From Bacteroidota bacterium (GTDB lineage Bacteria; Bacteroidota; Bacteroidia; Bacteroidales; VadinHA17): a stretch of 64,000 nucleotides of DNA. The notes below the pieces were generated by a model. The model made no database searches. It saw only the letters and a list, made by a program, of their open reading frames with translations, and was not told where the DNA came from. Positions 28,560 through 39,279 of this stretch are shown one piece after another (positions within the stretch are counted from its first letter, which is position 1; each line of letters begins with the position of its first letter). The translations under genes and the position numbers were made by a program. Where the stretch lies: assembly GCA_016718875.1 (NCBI GenBank), contig JADKBL010000003.1:124001-188000 (forward strand), given 5' to 3'.

Positions 28560-29942
28560 TTAAGCATTTTTAACAATTTCTATAACCCTGTCAGCTAAAC
28601 CCTCAGCTTCGGAAATTGTTTTCCCTTCAGCATAAATTCTCATTATTGGTTCAGTATTTGATTTTCTTACCTGAACCCATCCTGTATTGGTTTCAATCCA
28701 TAATCCGTCTCTTTCATCAATACGATGACCGGAAAAATTCTTTTTAATTGCCGAAAGTAACTGACTGAAATCACTTGAAGGATCAAGAGTCAGCTTCTTT
28801 TTTGCCATCACATAGTCAGGATATTGCTGCCTAAGTGATGAACATTTTACTTTTTTCCTTGCAAGAAGAGAAAGGAATAATGCAATTCCTGCGAGGGCAT
28901 CGCGTCCGTAGTGAAGCTCCGGGTAAATGACACCGCCATTCCCCTCACCGCCTATGACAGCGTTTCTTAATTTCATCTCCTCAACTACATTTACTTCTCC
29001 TACAGCAGCAGAGTAGTGGCTGCAGCCGTGTTTTTCCGTGATATCTCTTAAAGCCCTGGAAGAAGAAAGATTTGATACAGTATTTCCGGGTGTGTCTGAA
29101 AGAACATAATCGGAAACAGCCACAAGTGTATATTCCTCACCAAACATAGATCCGTCCTCGCAAATTATGGCGAGACGGTCAACATCAGGATCAACAACAA
29201 TGCCTAAATCTGCTTTTTCCTTTACAACTAGGGCTGAAATATCCTTCAGATTTTGTGGCAATGGTTCGGGATTATGAGCAAAATTTCCGTCAGGAGTAGT
29301 ATTTAATTCAATAACCTTTTTAACGCCAAGCTCCTTGAGAAGCTGAGGCACTATTATTCCTCCAACTGAATTTATACAATCGACAGCAACTGTAAATCCT
29401 TCAGCCTTTATCGAGTCTGCATCAACCATTTTCAACCTGAGTATCTGGTCTATGTGCTTCCTGTCCCAGCTCTCATCATAGTTCAGTGTACCAAGAGAAT
29501 CAACATTATTGAAAACAAAATCTTCCTTTCCGGCAATCTCAAGAATTTCATTGCCTTCCGAGGCAGACAGGAATTCTCCGGCTTCAGTGAGAAGCTTGAG
29601 TGCATTCCATTCTGCAGGATTATGGCTCGCAGTAATTATTATGCCGCCATCGGATCCTGAGCCAGTCACTGCAATTTCAACTGTTGGAGTCGTTGCCATT
29701 CCAAGGTCAGTGACATTTATACCCAGGCTTCTCAGTGATGAAACAACAATACTGTTTACAATGCTGCCTGACTTTCTGCCATCTCGGCCTACAACAACCT
29801 TCAGATTTTCATGTCCATTTCTCCTTTTCAGCCATGTTCCATAAGCTGAAGCAAATTTGACAATATCAAGAGGTGATAGATTCTCACCGGGTCTTCCTCC
29901 AATGGTTCCCCTTATTCCGGAAATAGATTTTATAAGAGCCAT
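28560..29942 (-). CDS. glmM: phosphoglucosamine mutase (GlmM-type phosphohexomutase)
   Basis: The 460-residue enzyme converts glucosamine-6-phosphate to glucosamine-1-phosphate for peptidoglycan and LPS precursors. The phosphorylated serine is Ser106 in ITASHNP. The metal-binding loop is DPDVDRLA, the sugar loop GEGNGG is near residue 325, and the phosphate-binding end is RKSNTEPIMR. I start at the ATG at 29942 (MALIKSISGIRG), because the in-frame Met 15 codons earlier adds an unlikely hydrophobic leader. It is divergent from the rluB-like gene. Related phosphomannomutase or phosphoglucomutase activity cannot be excluded. Confidence 0.88.
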   Translation of the reverse strand: MALIKSISGIRGTIGGRPGENLSPLDIVKFASAYGTWLKRRNGHENLKVVVGRDGRKSGSIVNSIVVSSLRSLGINVTDLGMATTPTVEIAVTGSGSDGGIIITASHNPAEWNALKLLTEAGEFLSASEGNEILEIAGKEDFVFNNVDSLGTLNYDESWDRKHIDQILRLKMVDADSIKAEGFTVAVDCINSVGGIIVPQLLKELGVKKVIELNTTPDGNFAHNPEPLPQNLKDISALVVKEKADLGIVVDPDVDRLAIICEDGSMFGEEYTLVAVSDYVLSDTPGNTVSNLSSSRALRDITEKHGCSHYSAAVGEVNVVEEMKLRNAVIGGEGNGGVIYPELHYGRDALAGIALFLSLLARKKVKCSSLRQQYPDYVMAKKKLTLDPSSDFSQLLSAIKKNFSGHRIDERDGLWIETNTGWVQVRKSNTEPIMRIYAEGKTISEAEGLADRVIEIVKNA

Positions 29943-30010
29943 AATTGAAATTTTAAAAGCACACAAAGGTGCGAAAAAAATCATCAAATCGGATTATCGC
30001 CAAATAATCG

Positions 30011-30018
30011 TACCTTTG
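30011..30018 (+). promoter_or_regulatory. putative -7 promoter element of the rluB-era-der genes
   Basis: The sequence reads TACCTTTG, an exact TAnnTTTG match, 21 bp upstream of the start at 30039, which implies a very short leader. A near match (CACCTTTG) on the other strand may serve glmM. Confidence 0.6.
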
Positions 30019-30038
30019 CACCCTGATAATTAACTGAT

Positions 30039-30842
30039 ATGGAGAACCGAAAACCTTCTGGAAGGCCCAGACCAAAAACTGAAAAACCACTTGGAAAATC
30101 AGCCACCGGGAAGAGAAAGACGGAAGCTGAGAAAATAAGGCTTAACAAATTCATTGCAAACAGTGGTGTATGTTCCAGAAGGGATGCTGATGAACATATC
30201 AGCAACGGATTAATCTCAGTTAATGGAAAAACAGTCACAGACCTCGGAACAAAAGTATCCCTGGATGATGATGTAAGATATAAGAATAAACGTCTTTCGG
30301 CTGAAAAGAAAGTGTACATCCTCATGAATAAGCCTAAGGATTATGTTACTACAGTTGAGGATCCGCATGCAGATAAAACGGTACTCGACCTCCTCGGCAG
30401 CGATATGAAGGAAAGAGTCTACCCTGTGGGGAGGCTTGACAAGGCAACAACAGGTGTTCTTCTTCTTACAAATGACGGGGACCTGACAGGAAAGCTTACA
30501 CACCCTAAATATAAAAGAAGAAAGATATATCATGTTTTCCTTGACAGGCCTTTTGCTAAAAACGATCTTTTCAAACTGACAGAAGGAATTGACCTTGAAG
30601 ATGAAAAAATTGTTGCAGATGCTGTTTCCTATGCTGATGCAGACGACAGATCACAGATAGGAATCGAGCTCCATTCAGGCCAGAACAGGGTAGTTCGCAG
30701 GATGTTCGAAACACTGGGATATAAAGTAAAAAAACTCGACAGGGTCTATTTTGCAGGACTTACGAAAAAGAATCTGCAAAGAGGAAAATGGAGATTTTTG
30801 TCTGAGAAAGAGATTAGCATGCTTAAACGCGGGATTTTTTAG
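30039..30842 (+). CDS. rRNA pseudouridine synthase, RluB/RsuA family
   Basis: The 267-residue protein has a basic, Pro/Lys-rich N-terminal tail (residues 1-32), an S4 RNA-binding domain (about 33-90) and the RluB/RsuA catalytic domain with its active-site aspartate in VGRLDKATTG. It should convert a uridine of 23S or 16S rRNA to pseudouridine; the target nucleotide is not clear from sequence. It heads a translation-related group: era starts 8 bp after its stop. Confidence 0.9.
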   Translation: MENRKPSGRPRPKTEKPLGKSATGKRKTEAEKIRLNKFIANSGVCSRRDADEHISNGLISVNGKTVTDLGTKVSLDDDVRYKNKRLSAEKKVYILMNKPKDYVTTVEDPHADKTVLDLLGSDMKERVYPVGRLDKATTGVLLLTNDGDLTGKLTHPKYKRRKIYHVFLDRPFAKNDLFKLTEGIDLEDEKIVADAVSYADADDRSQIGIELHSGQNRVVRRMFETLGYKVKKLDRVYFAGLTKKNLQRGKWRFLSEKEISMLKRGIF

Positions 30843-30849
30843 ATTAAAA

Positions 30850-31728
30850 ATGAATCATAAGGCTGGTTTTGTAAATATTCTTGGTAATCCTAATGTCGGG
30901 AAATCGACTATTATGAATGCTCTTGTCGGAGAAAAGTTGTCTATAATTACAGCGAAAGCACAGACAACCCGTCATCGTATAATGGGCATCGTTAATGGAG
31001 AAGATTTCCAGATTGTCTATTCTGATACTCCCGGGATCTTAAAGCCGATGTACAAGCTTCAGGAGACAATGATGAACTCGGTGAACCTTGCATTGTCCGA
31101 TGCCGACCTTATAATATATGTAACTGATATCGGGGAAAAAACAGCTCATGAAGGAGAGTTTATTGAAAAAATAAAAGGATCCGGCATTCCGGTAATGGTT
31201 GTTGTAAATAAGATTGATCTTTCAAATCAGGAGGAGCTGGAAAAGATAACAGAAATCTGGCATAACGTCTTTCCTGCATCTCCGGTGATCCCGGTTTCAG
31301 GTCTGAAAAATTTCAATCTGGACTCACTGCTTAATGCAATACTTTCTAAACTTCCTGAGGGAGAACCTTACTTCCCGAAAGATCAGCTCACTGATAAAAT
31401 TGAAAGATTTTTTGCCTCGGAGATAATCCGTGAGAAGATTCTTCTTCACTATAAAAAAGAGATACCATATTCAGTTGAAATTGAAATAGAAAGCTTCACT
31501 GAGGAAAAAAACCTCACCAGAATAAGGGCAGTTATTCATGTTGCCCGCGACAGTCAGAAGGGAATAATAATAGGACATAAGGGCTCAATGCTAAAGAGAG
31601 TCGGAACAGATGCAAGGCATGATATGGAGGATTTCTTCCGTAAAAAAGTATTCCTTGAGATTTATGTGAAGGTATCGAAGGATTGGAGAGATAAACCTAC
31701 GATGCTGAAGAAGTTTGGTTACAGATAG
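30850..31728 (+). CDS. era: GTPase Era
   Basis: The 292-residue GTPase acts in 16S rRNA processing and 30S assembly. G1 is GNPNVGKST (residues 12-20), G3 is SDTPG and G4 is NKID. The C-terminal KH RNA-binding domain has GHKGSMLKRVG. I start at the ATG at 30850 (MNHKAGFVNILG). The longer in-frame extension back to 30751 overlaps the previous gene and reads through its coding sequence in another frame. Der follows 12 bp after the stop. Confidence 0.95.
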   Translation: MNHKAGFVNILGNPNVGKSTIMNALVGEKLSIITAKAQTTRHRIMGIVNGEDFQIVYSDTPGILKPMYKLQETMMNSVNLALSDADLIIYVTDIGEKTAHEGEFIEKIKGSGIPVMVVVNKIDLSNQEELEKITEIWHNVFPASPVIPVSGLKNFNLDSLLNAILSKLPEGEPYFPKDQLTDKIERFFASEIIREKILLHYKKEIPYSVEIEIESFTEEKNLTRIRAVIHVARDSQKGIIIGHKGSMLKRVGTDARHDMEDFFRKKVFLEIYVKVSKDWRDKPTMLKKFGYR

Positions 31729-31740
31729 ATTTATTGGCAG

Positions 31741-33045
31741 ATGAGCAGAATAGTAGCAATAGTTGGCAGACCAAATGTTGGAAAATCAACGCTTTTCAAC
31801 AGACTAACCGATTCAAGGGAAGCGATTGTAGATGAGGTCAGCGGAGTAACGCGCGACCGTAACTACGGAAGGTCGAACTGGAACGGGATTGATTTCTCTG
31901 TTATTGATACAGGCGGTTATGTTCAAAACTCCGATGACATTTTTGAAGAGGAAATAAATAAGCAGGTCCTCCTTGCCATTGAGGAATCCGACCTTGTGCT
32001 GTTCATGGTGGATGTAACAGTGGGAATTCATGATCTGGATTCATCCGTCGCAATTCTTCTCCGGAGGTACAACAAAAAGGTAATGGTTGTGGTGAACAAG
32101 GTAGATAACGGGGAAAGATTAATGGATGCCACTGAATTTTATAATCTTGGCCTTGGTGACTATTATGCTCTGAGTTCTATTAACGGGAGCGGAACCGGAG
32201 AACTTCTTGATGCAGTTGTAAAAAACCTTCCTGTTACTGAACCTGAACAGATTCCCGAAATTCCCAGGATTGCTATTGTTGGAAGACCTAATGTCGGAAA
32301 ATCATCTCTTGTAAATTCACTTCTCGGCGAAGAAAGGAATATTGTCACTCCCCTGGCCGGCACCACCCGTGATTCAATTTATACCAGGTACAATAAATTC
32401 AATCATGATTTTCTTCTCGTAGATACTGCAGGACTACGTAAAAAAGCCAAGGTAAGCGAAGATATCGAATTCTATTCTGTAATGAGAGCTATCAGGACAA
32501 TTGAGAATTCAGATATATGTCTCCTGCTGATTGATGCCACAAGGGGTATGGAATCACAGGACCTCAACATTGTTTCTCTTATCCAAAAGAACAACAAGGG
32601 TATAATCGTTCTTGTTAACAAGTGGGACCTTATTGAAAAGGAAAATAATATTACAACAAAATTTGAAAAAGAGATAAGGGAAAGGACTGCCCCTTTTACG
32701 GATTATCCAATACTATTTATTTCTGCCATAAATAAGCAGCGAATACATAAGGTACTTGAACTTATTGAGAGAGTTAATAATAACAGAAACCGTAAGATAA
32801 GTACTGCTGAATTGAATGAAGTAATGCTTCCTGTGGTAAAAGCCACTCCCCCGCCTGCCCTTAAAGGAAAATATATCAAGATCAAATATGTGACACAGTT
32901 GCCAATATACACACCGGCATTTGCATTTTTCTGCAACCTGCCCCAGTATGTTAAAGAACCGTATAAAAGGTTTATTGAGAACAGGATGAGAGAACATTAT
33001 GACTTCACCGGTGTTCCTATAAGGGTGTTTTTCAGAAAAAAATAG
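31741..33045 (+). CDS. der: ribosome-assembly GTPase Der (EngA)
   Basis: The 434-residue protein has two tandem GTPase domains and a KH-like C-terminal domain. G1 motifs are GRPNVGKST (residues 8-16) and GRPNVGKSS (about 181-189). G3 motifs are DTGG and DTAG; G4 motifs are NKVD and NKWD. It acts in 50S subunit maturation. The length fits the family and the gene is intact. Confidence 0.96.
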   Translation: MSRIVAIVGRPNVGKSTLFNRLTDSREAIVDEVSGVTRDRNYGRSNWNGIDFSVIDTGGYVQNSDDIFEEEINKQVLLAIEESDLVLFMVDVTVGIHDLDSSVAILLRRYNKKVMVVVNKVDNGERLMDATEFYNLGLGDYYALSSINGSGTGELLDAVVKNLPVTEPEQIPEIPRIAIVGRPNVGKSSLVNSLLGEERNIVTPLAGTTRDSIYTRYNKFNHDFLLVDTAGLRKKAKVSEDIEFYSVMRAIRTIENSDICLLLIDATRGMESQDLNIVSLIQKNNKGIIVLVNKWDLIEKENNITTKFEKEIRERTAPFTDYPILFISAINKQRIHKVLELIERVNNNRNRKISTAELNEVMLPVVKATPPPALKGKYIKIKYVTQLPIYTPAFAFFCNLPQYVKEPYKRFIENRMREHYDFTGVPIRVFFRKK

Positions 33046-33094
33046 CAATCTTTGGTGTGATATTTGATGAAATTGGTATAACAGGCAGACAGAG

Positions 33095-33622
33095 ATGAAT
33101 AGATCAGGAATAGCTCTGATATTGATAATTACGCTTATTTCAGCCACAGGCTGTTTTAAAGTTGATTATCTACCTCCCAAACCGAATATTGAATTCACCA
33201 GCTTCGAAATTTTTGACACTCTTGATATTCTTGGAAATACATCCAAAGGAGGCAGGCTTCTTTTCAGGTTTGAGGATGGTGACGGCGATCTCGGTCTTTC
33301 CGCACCTACCGGTGAGCAGGAAGATACTACCAATCTTCAGTTTGCTTTATTCAGAAAAATTGATGGGGGAATGGTCAGGATAATAAATAAGTATGATCCT
33401 CTTCTGCCATATTCATCATACAGAATACCCTACATGGAAAGACTGGGCCAGAACCAGATACTCAGAGGTACAATAGCCGTAACATTTATATACCAGTCTT
33501 TTAACAAGGGAGATACAATCAAGTATGAGTTCTATATAAAAGACAGGGCAAATAATTACAGTAATACAGAAGAGACAGCTGAAATTATTGTTGCAGAAAA
33601 CAATATTTATAAAAAGCCTTAA
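33095..33622 (+). CDS. small exported lipoprotein of unknown function
   Basis: The 175-residue protein has a lipoprotein signal with a lipobox-like SATGC (Cys21). The mature part has a FRFEDGDGDLGL segment and a repeated-strand pattern, consistent with an Ig-like or beta-sandwich fold. Proteins with this DGDGDLG motif are frequent in Bacteroidota but uncharacterised. It follows der by 49 bp. It is convergent with the sensor phosphatase gene, with only 8 bp between the two stops. Confidence 0.75.
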   Translation: MNRSGIALILIITLISATGCFKVDYLPPKPNIEFTSFEIFDTLDILGNTSKGGRLLFRFEDGDGDLGLSAPTGEQEDTTNLQFALFRKIDGGMVRIINKYDPLLPYSSYRIPYMERLGQNQILRGTIAVTFIYQSFNKGDTIKYEFYIKDRANNYSNTEETAEIIVAENNIYKKP

Positions 33623-33630
33623 TTTAATTA

Positions 33631-36600
33631 TCAGACTCTGACCCCAATAAGAAGGATATCATCCACCTGTTCAAAGTCACCTTTCCAATCCTCATAAAAC
33701 TTTGATATAAGTTCTTTTTGTTCGCCCATTGGCTTATCAGAAACCTGTTCAATAAGCCGTTTTAGCCTGGCTATCTTTAGTTTCTTGCCGTCGGAACCAC
33801 CAAACTGATCGGGCAGACCATCAGAAAACAGGTAAATTGTATCACCAGCATTGAGGTAATACTCCTGATCATCGAAGAATTTCTCCATAGCTGACTCACC
33901 GCCTACAGAAGACCTGTTGCCCTTAATATAGAATGATTCTCCTCCTATAACTACAATAACAGGCCTCATAGCCGATGCAAATCTTACATGACGCTTTTTG
34001 AGGTTAAACTCACAAACGACCATGTCCATGCCATCATTTGAAACCCCAAGTTCAATATTCTGATTGAGTGTTGAAAAAATCTGTTTGTCAAGCAGCGTGA
34101 GTATCTGCGATGGTTTGGAGACTCGCTGCCTCGTGACGATGTCCTGAAGCAACGTCGATCCAATCATCGACATAAATGCGCCTGGTACACCATGACCTGT
34201 TGAATCAGCACAAACAAGGATAAACTTATCATCGTCAAGCCTGTCAAACCAGTAAAAGTCACCGCTTACAATATCCCTTGGCCTGAATATCACAAAGGCA
34301 TCCCTGAAAGCATCCATAAGCTTCCCGTAGTCCGGAAGAATACTTGTCTGTATCCTCTTTGCATAGTTGATGCTGTCAGTTATTTCAAGATTCTGAAGTT
34401 CAATTTCTCCCTTCTGTTTTACTACCTCGCTTGTTCTTGCCTCAAGCTCAGTTTCAAGATACTCCTGAACCTTTTTCTGAGACTTTTCCCTTATCTTAAT
34501 AATAAGTACCACCATTCCTGAAAGAATGGAAACCCAGCATATTATAGCCACCCATGTTCTCCACCATGGCTTCTTTATGATTATCTCAAATGTTAATGGA
34601 TTCTTCTGGGAAGAACCATCCTGATTCACTGTTATAATATTGAACTTATATTTTCCGTCGGTAAGGCTGTAAGGTATCTCTCTTATGGAGTTCAGGCTGC
34701 TCCATGTTTCATTAAAATCCTGAACGAAAGTACTGTAATATACTTTTTCAGGATCGCTGAAATTTATACCGACAAAGTTCAGCCTTATAATATACTTTTT
34801 GTAAGGAAGGGTATAAACAGACTGATAATCATACTTTACATCATTGATTGTTATGTAATTCAGATTCGTAAAAGGAGGAATAATACTTCGATTATCCTTC
34901 ATCCTGTCATAAACAACAAGTCCTTCTGTTGTGCCGATAAGAACTTTGTGGTCAGGTGATTCAAACATTCCTCCAGGGTTGCAGAGGCCTCCCTTTGCAA
35001 AATCAGTACCGAATGTCTTAACACTTCCGGTAGCTGTATTGACTCTTGAAAAGCCCTTTTCATGACCAATCCATACATTATTATTATAATCAGCCAGTAT
35101 ACTGTAACAATAGCTCGACAACAGATCGTTTGTTCTTACAATTGCTGAAACAGAATCATTCTGAAGCTTAAATACTCCGTTTCCTCTCGTGGATATCCAT
35201 ACTGAACCATCCTTTCCCTGGGCAAATGACTGGATCCTGTTCACAGTGCTTCCCTCCATCTTACCTTCCGCAATAATGATCTCGAAATCGCGATTGACCA
35301 TGAAAAGTTTTTCCCCTTCATTGTTACCTATAAGGGCTCTGCCTGACCTGTCGATAAGAATTGTATTAATGCTGCTATGAGTCAGTTTGGAACTAATATC
35401 AAATTTTCTTATTAGCTCCCCGGTAAATTTATTCAGTACAATAACTCCGTTTATAGTTGCCATCCAGATACTACGGTCATCAGTTTTAATGTCTCTGATA
35501 TTGTCAGCTCCTGAATCACCCGAACGATAGAACATTCTGATATTACCCGAGCTGTTTCTCACAAAAGTCCGCCGCCGGCAGTACCGATCCAGAGGTTTTT
35601 CTCATTATCAAGATAGTAGGATGTTATTTCATTCCGGCCGGTGGATTTCTGAAGATCAATAAAGGACTCTGAAACTCCTTTTTCTAAATTGAAAAGATGG
35701 AATCCTGTCGGAGTTCCCAATAAATACCTGTTACCAAGCATATTGACGTAAAGAATTTTATTCTCTGTATTGTTTCTGCCCGGTGTAAAAAATCCAAAAG
35801 CATATGATGTCAGAAGTGATATTCCATTACCATACGTGCCAAACCAGTAATTGCCTTCCACATCCTGAAAAAATGCCTTAACATCATTATTATTCAGACC
35901 TGAATTAATATCATAAATGTGTACATTAAGAGCTGATTGAAGATCATTGGAAAGATTGAATTCAATCACCCCGGATCCAAATGTGGATATCCAGATATTC
36001 TTCTCCCTGTCTTCAACAATAGACTGGACACTTAATGTTGAACCTCCGGGTATTTCTTTAAATCTTTCAAGCTTAATCTCAGTTCCTTTAACAGTCATTT
36101 TAAAAACGCCGTTGCCATCGGTACCTGCAAGGAATTTTTCAGGATCTGTTGTAGGGTGTATTGCAGTCACAGCTGAAAAGTCGAAACCTTCAACAGTATT
36201 TATGACTTTCACGGAATCTTTTGAGAGCCTGCAGATAAGAATGTTTTCCTGTGTCCCCAGTAGCAATTCATCGTTTCGGTTAAAACAACCAGAGAACATA
36301 ACAGGAGTGACAGAAAAGGAGTATTGAAAGGTTTCTGAAGGATCAGTAGCATTAATAGCAAAAAGGGAACCGCCCTGAGGTATCACATAGATCATTTCAT
36401 CAGGTCCTGAAATAATACTACTTATACTCCTTGTATTTGATAACTGAACTTCAACCAGTGATCTGCCATTCACATAATATACTTTTCCATCGCTGCAACC
36501 ATACCATATTCTGCCTGACTTATCCCTGAATGTTGCAGTGGCATAACGTCCTGCGGCAGAATCAGGATATTCAACCCTGAAGAATTCGAAACCATCAAAA

Positions 36601-36797
36601 CGTGCTATCCCATTGCCCATTCCAACCCAGAGGTAACCGTCGGATGACTGGGTTAGATTATATATAAATGAATTGGGTATGCCTCTTTCAACATCATACG
36701 TCCTGAAGCTAAGAGTCTGGCCGTTTAACATAGCTGAAAATAAAAACAAGCACCAGAAGGTGCCGTTAATTACTTTCAACTTAATGTTAAAATTCAT
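33631..36797 (-). CDS. two-component-propeller sensor with SpoIIE phosphatase domain, frameshifted
   Basis: The rebuilt protein is about 1,055 residues. The order is a signal sequence, two seven-bladed propellers made of Reg_prop-type strands (repeated units such as GYLWVGMGNGIARFDG and NLWIGTAGGGL), a Y_Y_Y domain (about 645-705), one membrane helix (WVAIICWVSILSGMVVLII), a coiled coil, and a cytoplasmic SpoIIE/PP2C phosphatase domain with VSGDFYWFD and DSTGHGVPGAFMSMIG. It should sense a periplasmic ligand and dephosphorylate a regulator inside. The raw frame breaks at 35563-35566, where one missing T (coding strand) turns LFVRNSSG into a stop. It is the last gene of the surface-protein operon. 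Confidence 0.8.
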
Positions 36798-36809
36798 TGT
36801 TGATATTGT

Positions 36810-37814
36810 TTATTTTTTTGGTTCAATCTTGGTTACACTTGTTTTCGGGACATAAACAGGGACACCTCCGATAGGTGAACTATAGAACTTAAGTGCATCA
36901 CCTCTCTGGTTTTCCAGTGTAATTACGACATTGTTATTTTTGACAAGTTCTCCCTGTCTTTTGTGAAACTGAAAATCGAGTGACGAATTCACCTCTGCCG
37001 GTTCAACAGGGATCTGGGATTTAATCCATTCGGCCTCATTTGAGAGAGGGACAACAATACCTCTCTTGTATTTTGATACAACCATTATTTTGCCATCATT
37101 ATCCCAGTCAAAATTACTTTGCTTTATTGATACAATGCCTGTATCAATGTAGGGATATATATGAGCTATACTCTTAAAGTCATTCCACATGCGGAATGTA
37201 TATTCATATGTAAATGCATTTGCGCCTTCAATTGCAAGGTTGGAATTTGCGTCACGGCTCAGGAAAAACCTGTAAAGATTTCCATCATCGCCTGCCACTC
37301 CTTCAATTACAACTTTGAATATATAGCTGTTCCATTTCTGGTTGAATTCTCCTTCTGTAGGGTTCAGTGGCCCGAATGAATAATACTTATTATCATAGCG
37401 TGCTTCTGTCCCAAAAACTCTTGAAGCAAGAAGGTTTCCCATTTTAAAATTTACGCCATTTAGAAGCCCTCTGGATTCTTCATGTACTTCAGGATCAGCA
37501 CCTTTTCCACCATATACTGAAAACATTGTTTTTGAATTGAATTCTCCCTGGATCTCATCGTGCTCTCCTCCGCAATCAGGATCAAATACCCTTATGAAGA
37601 ACTGCTGATTGAAATCTTTTGGAATTGAGAAGAAAAATATCTGGTTAAAATCATCGTCTCCCCATGAAATTTTACCCTCTTTACCAAATGTTACAAGGAA
37701 GGGGATATTCTCATCCTTTCCCGGAACGGCCTGAGCCAAAATTTGAACAGGGATCATAATACCGATGAAGGATATGAAAACCAGTATTTTATATATCGAC
37801 CTTTCAAATTTCAT
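36810..37814 (-). CDS. exported protein of unknown function in the PorP/SprF operon
   Basis: The 334-residue protein has a signal peptide (residues 1-28, ending LAQA). The mature part is rich in aromatic and charged residues and includes FIRVFDPDCGGEHDE and a YEYTFRMWNDF segment, suggesting a beta-sandwich. I do not recognise a named family. It sits between the PD40/PKD gene (27 bp) and the sensor phosphatase (12 bp), all on the same strand. It therefore probably serves the same surface or secretion function. Confidence 0.75.
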   Translation of the reverse strand: MKFERSIYKILVFISFIGIMIPVQILAQAVPGKDENIPFLVTFGKEGKISWGDDDFNQIFFFSIPKDFNQQFFIRVFDPDCGGEHDEIQGEFNSKTMFSVYGGKGADPEVHEESRGLLNGVNFKMGNLLASRVFGTEARYDNKYYSFGPLNPTEGEFNQKWNSYIFKVVIEGVAGDDGNLYRFFLSRDANSNLAIEGANAFTYEYTFRMWNDFKSIAHIYPYIDTGIVSIKQSNFDWDNDGKIMVVSKYKRGIVVPLSNEAEWIKSQIPVEPAEVNSSLDFQFHKRQGELVKNNNVVITLENQRGDALKFYSSPIGGVPVYVPKTSVTKIEPKK

Positions 37815-37841
37815 TTGTCCTAAAATTAGTCATTTCCGGCT

Positions 37842-39275
37842 TTATGGCTGACGTGTTATGGTAATATTTTTACAAATACATTTTTCCCTTGGTTCCATTC
37901 CGGGGAGTGCCTCTTCAGTAACAATCATCTGAATGTTATACGTTCCGGGCTTTAAATATGCTTTATCAACTTCCTTGCCAATCTGAATAGTCTCATCTCC
38001 GAAATTCCAGTAATATTGTGAGATGTTCCAGCCCGGAAGATATGTTTTATCAGCATTCAGTCTCAGTACCTGGCCTGCATTTGCTACCTCCGGAGCTGTT
38101 ATATAAGGCTGTTCTATATCAGTAATTATTAATGAATCGGATTTTTCATTATACAACACTTCTTTTGTGATAAGGTTCACAACATCGAGCTGTACCAGGT
38201 AGGCTCCTGGCTTCTCATAGCAATGTTCAACAACGGGTCCGACAGCCTTTGTTCCATCACCAAACTTCCATTCATATCTGAAAGGTGTAGTATCAAGCTT
38301 AACAGCATTCTCTTCCATAAAACGATAGCAGTAGCTGTTCTCCTGAAGAGTATCACAAACATCCATTCTTCTTATCAGTGAAGAGAAACTGTAAATATCA
38401 TCATCATTTTCACGGTTCGAGGCAAAATATCCTCTTTGCTGCCCTGTTTCTGCCACAAATGCAAAATCGTCAGAAGTTGAATTGATTGGTTCAGGCATTA
38501 GTACGGGCTTTTCCCATTTGCCTTCATACCTGAGAGTAGAATATACATCTAGTCTGCCTGTGCCACCAGACCTGTTTGATGAAAAATAGAGTTTTCCGGC
38601 AGGATGAATACTGGGATAGTTTTCATTAGAGGAAGAATTAATGACAGGTCCCGGGTTAACAGGCGCCGACCATTCATTGTTAATTAATTCACAGTAATAT
38701 AAATCGGTACCACCCTGCCCCCCGGGCATATTTGATGCAAAATAAATATACTTACCATCACTGCTTACAGAGGGCTGTCCAACGTCATACCCCGGATTAT
38801 TGTATTTAAATGGTCTAACTCCTGTAAGTTCTGTACCAGACAACTCTCCGATAAATATTCCGCTGTAATTCTTGAATTTCCTGTTGCGTGCCTGTTTCCC
38901 TGTTTCAACTTCACTTGTGAAATAGACTGTCCTGCCATCTGGCCCGAAACATAACGGACCACTGTTGAATTTCCGGCTTCTTTCACTTTTAACCTCCTTA
39001 CCGGCTCTCCATTCTGATGTATCAATTCGCTCAACTTTATAAATACTATAGACGCGTTTCCCGTTATAAGCAGTCCGGTCTTTAATGCCGCTGAACCTCT
39101 TATCTGAGCAGAATACGACTCCTCCATCTACAATTACAGGCGAAATTTCACTGTTAAAATTAGTACTGAAAGGCATCTTTCTGACAGAATACAGGGAAGG
39201 CTGCTGGGCCGCTGCTGAAGTGACTACAAGCAGTCCAAGAACAATTGATAATATTTTTGTTTGCCTTTTTACCAT
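37842..39275 (-). CDS. PD40 propeller and PKD-domain exported protein
   Basis: The protein is 477 residues from the ATG at 39275 (MVKRQTKIL), which gives a normal signal peptide; an in-frame ATG 10 codons earlier overlaps the PorP gene. Residues of about 35-300 hold PD40/WD40-like strands (YFTSEVETG, YIYFASNMPGG, KLYFSSNRSGG, GYFASNRENDD). Two PKD-like domains follow, with WKFGDGT and WNFGDET. There is no OmpA C-terminal domain, unlike many PD40 proteins next to PorP. It begins 4 bp after the PorP stop and is probably its periplasmic partner. Confidence 0.82.
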   Translation of the reverse strand: MVKRQTKILSIVLGLLVVTSAAAQQPSLYSVRKMPFSTNFNSEISPVIVDGGVVFCSDKRFSGIKDRTAYNGKRVYSIYKVERIDTSEWRAGKEVKSERSRKFNSGPLCFGPDGRTVYFTSEVETGKQARNRKFKNYSGIFIGELSGTELTGVRPFKYNNPGYDVGQPSVSSDGKYIYFASNMPGGQGGTDLYYCELINNEWSAPVNPGPVINSSSNENYPSIHPAGKLYFSSNRSGGTGRLDVYSTLRYEGKWEKPVLMPEPINSTSDDFAFVAETGQQRGYFASNRENDDDIYSFSSLIRRMDVCDTLQENSYCYRFMEENAVKLDTTPFRYEWKFGDGTKAVGPVVEHCYEKPGAYLVQLDVVNLITKEVLYNEKSDSLIITDIEQPYITAPEVANAGQVLRLNADKTYLPGWNISQYYWNFGDETIQIGKEVDKAYLKPGTYNIQMIVTEEALPGMEPREKCICKNITITRQP

Positions 39276-39279
39276 ATCC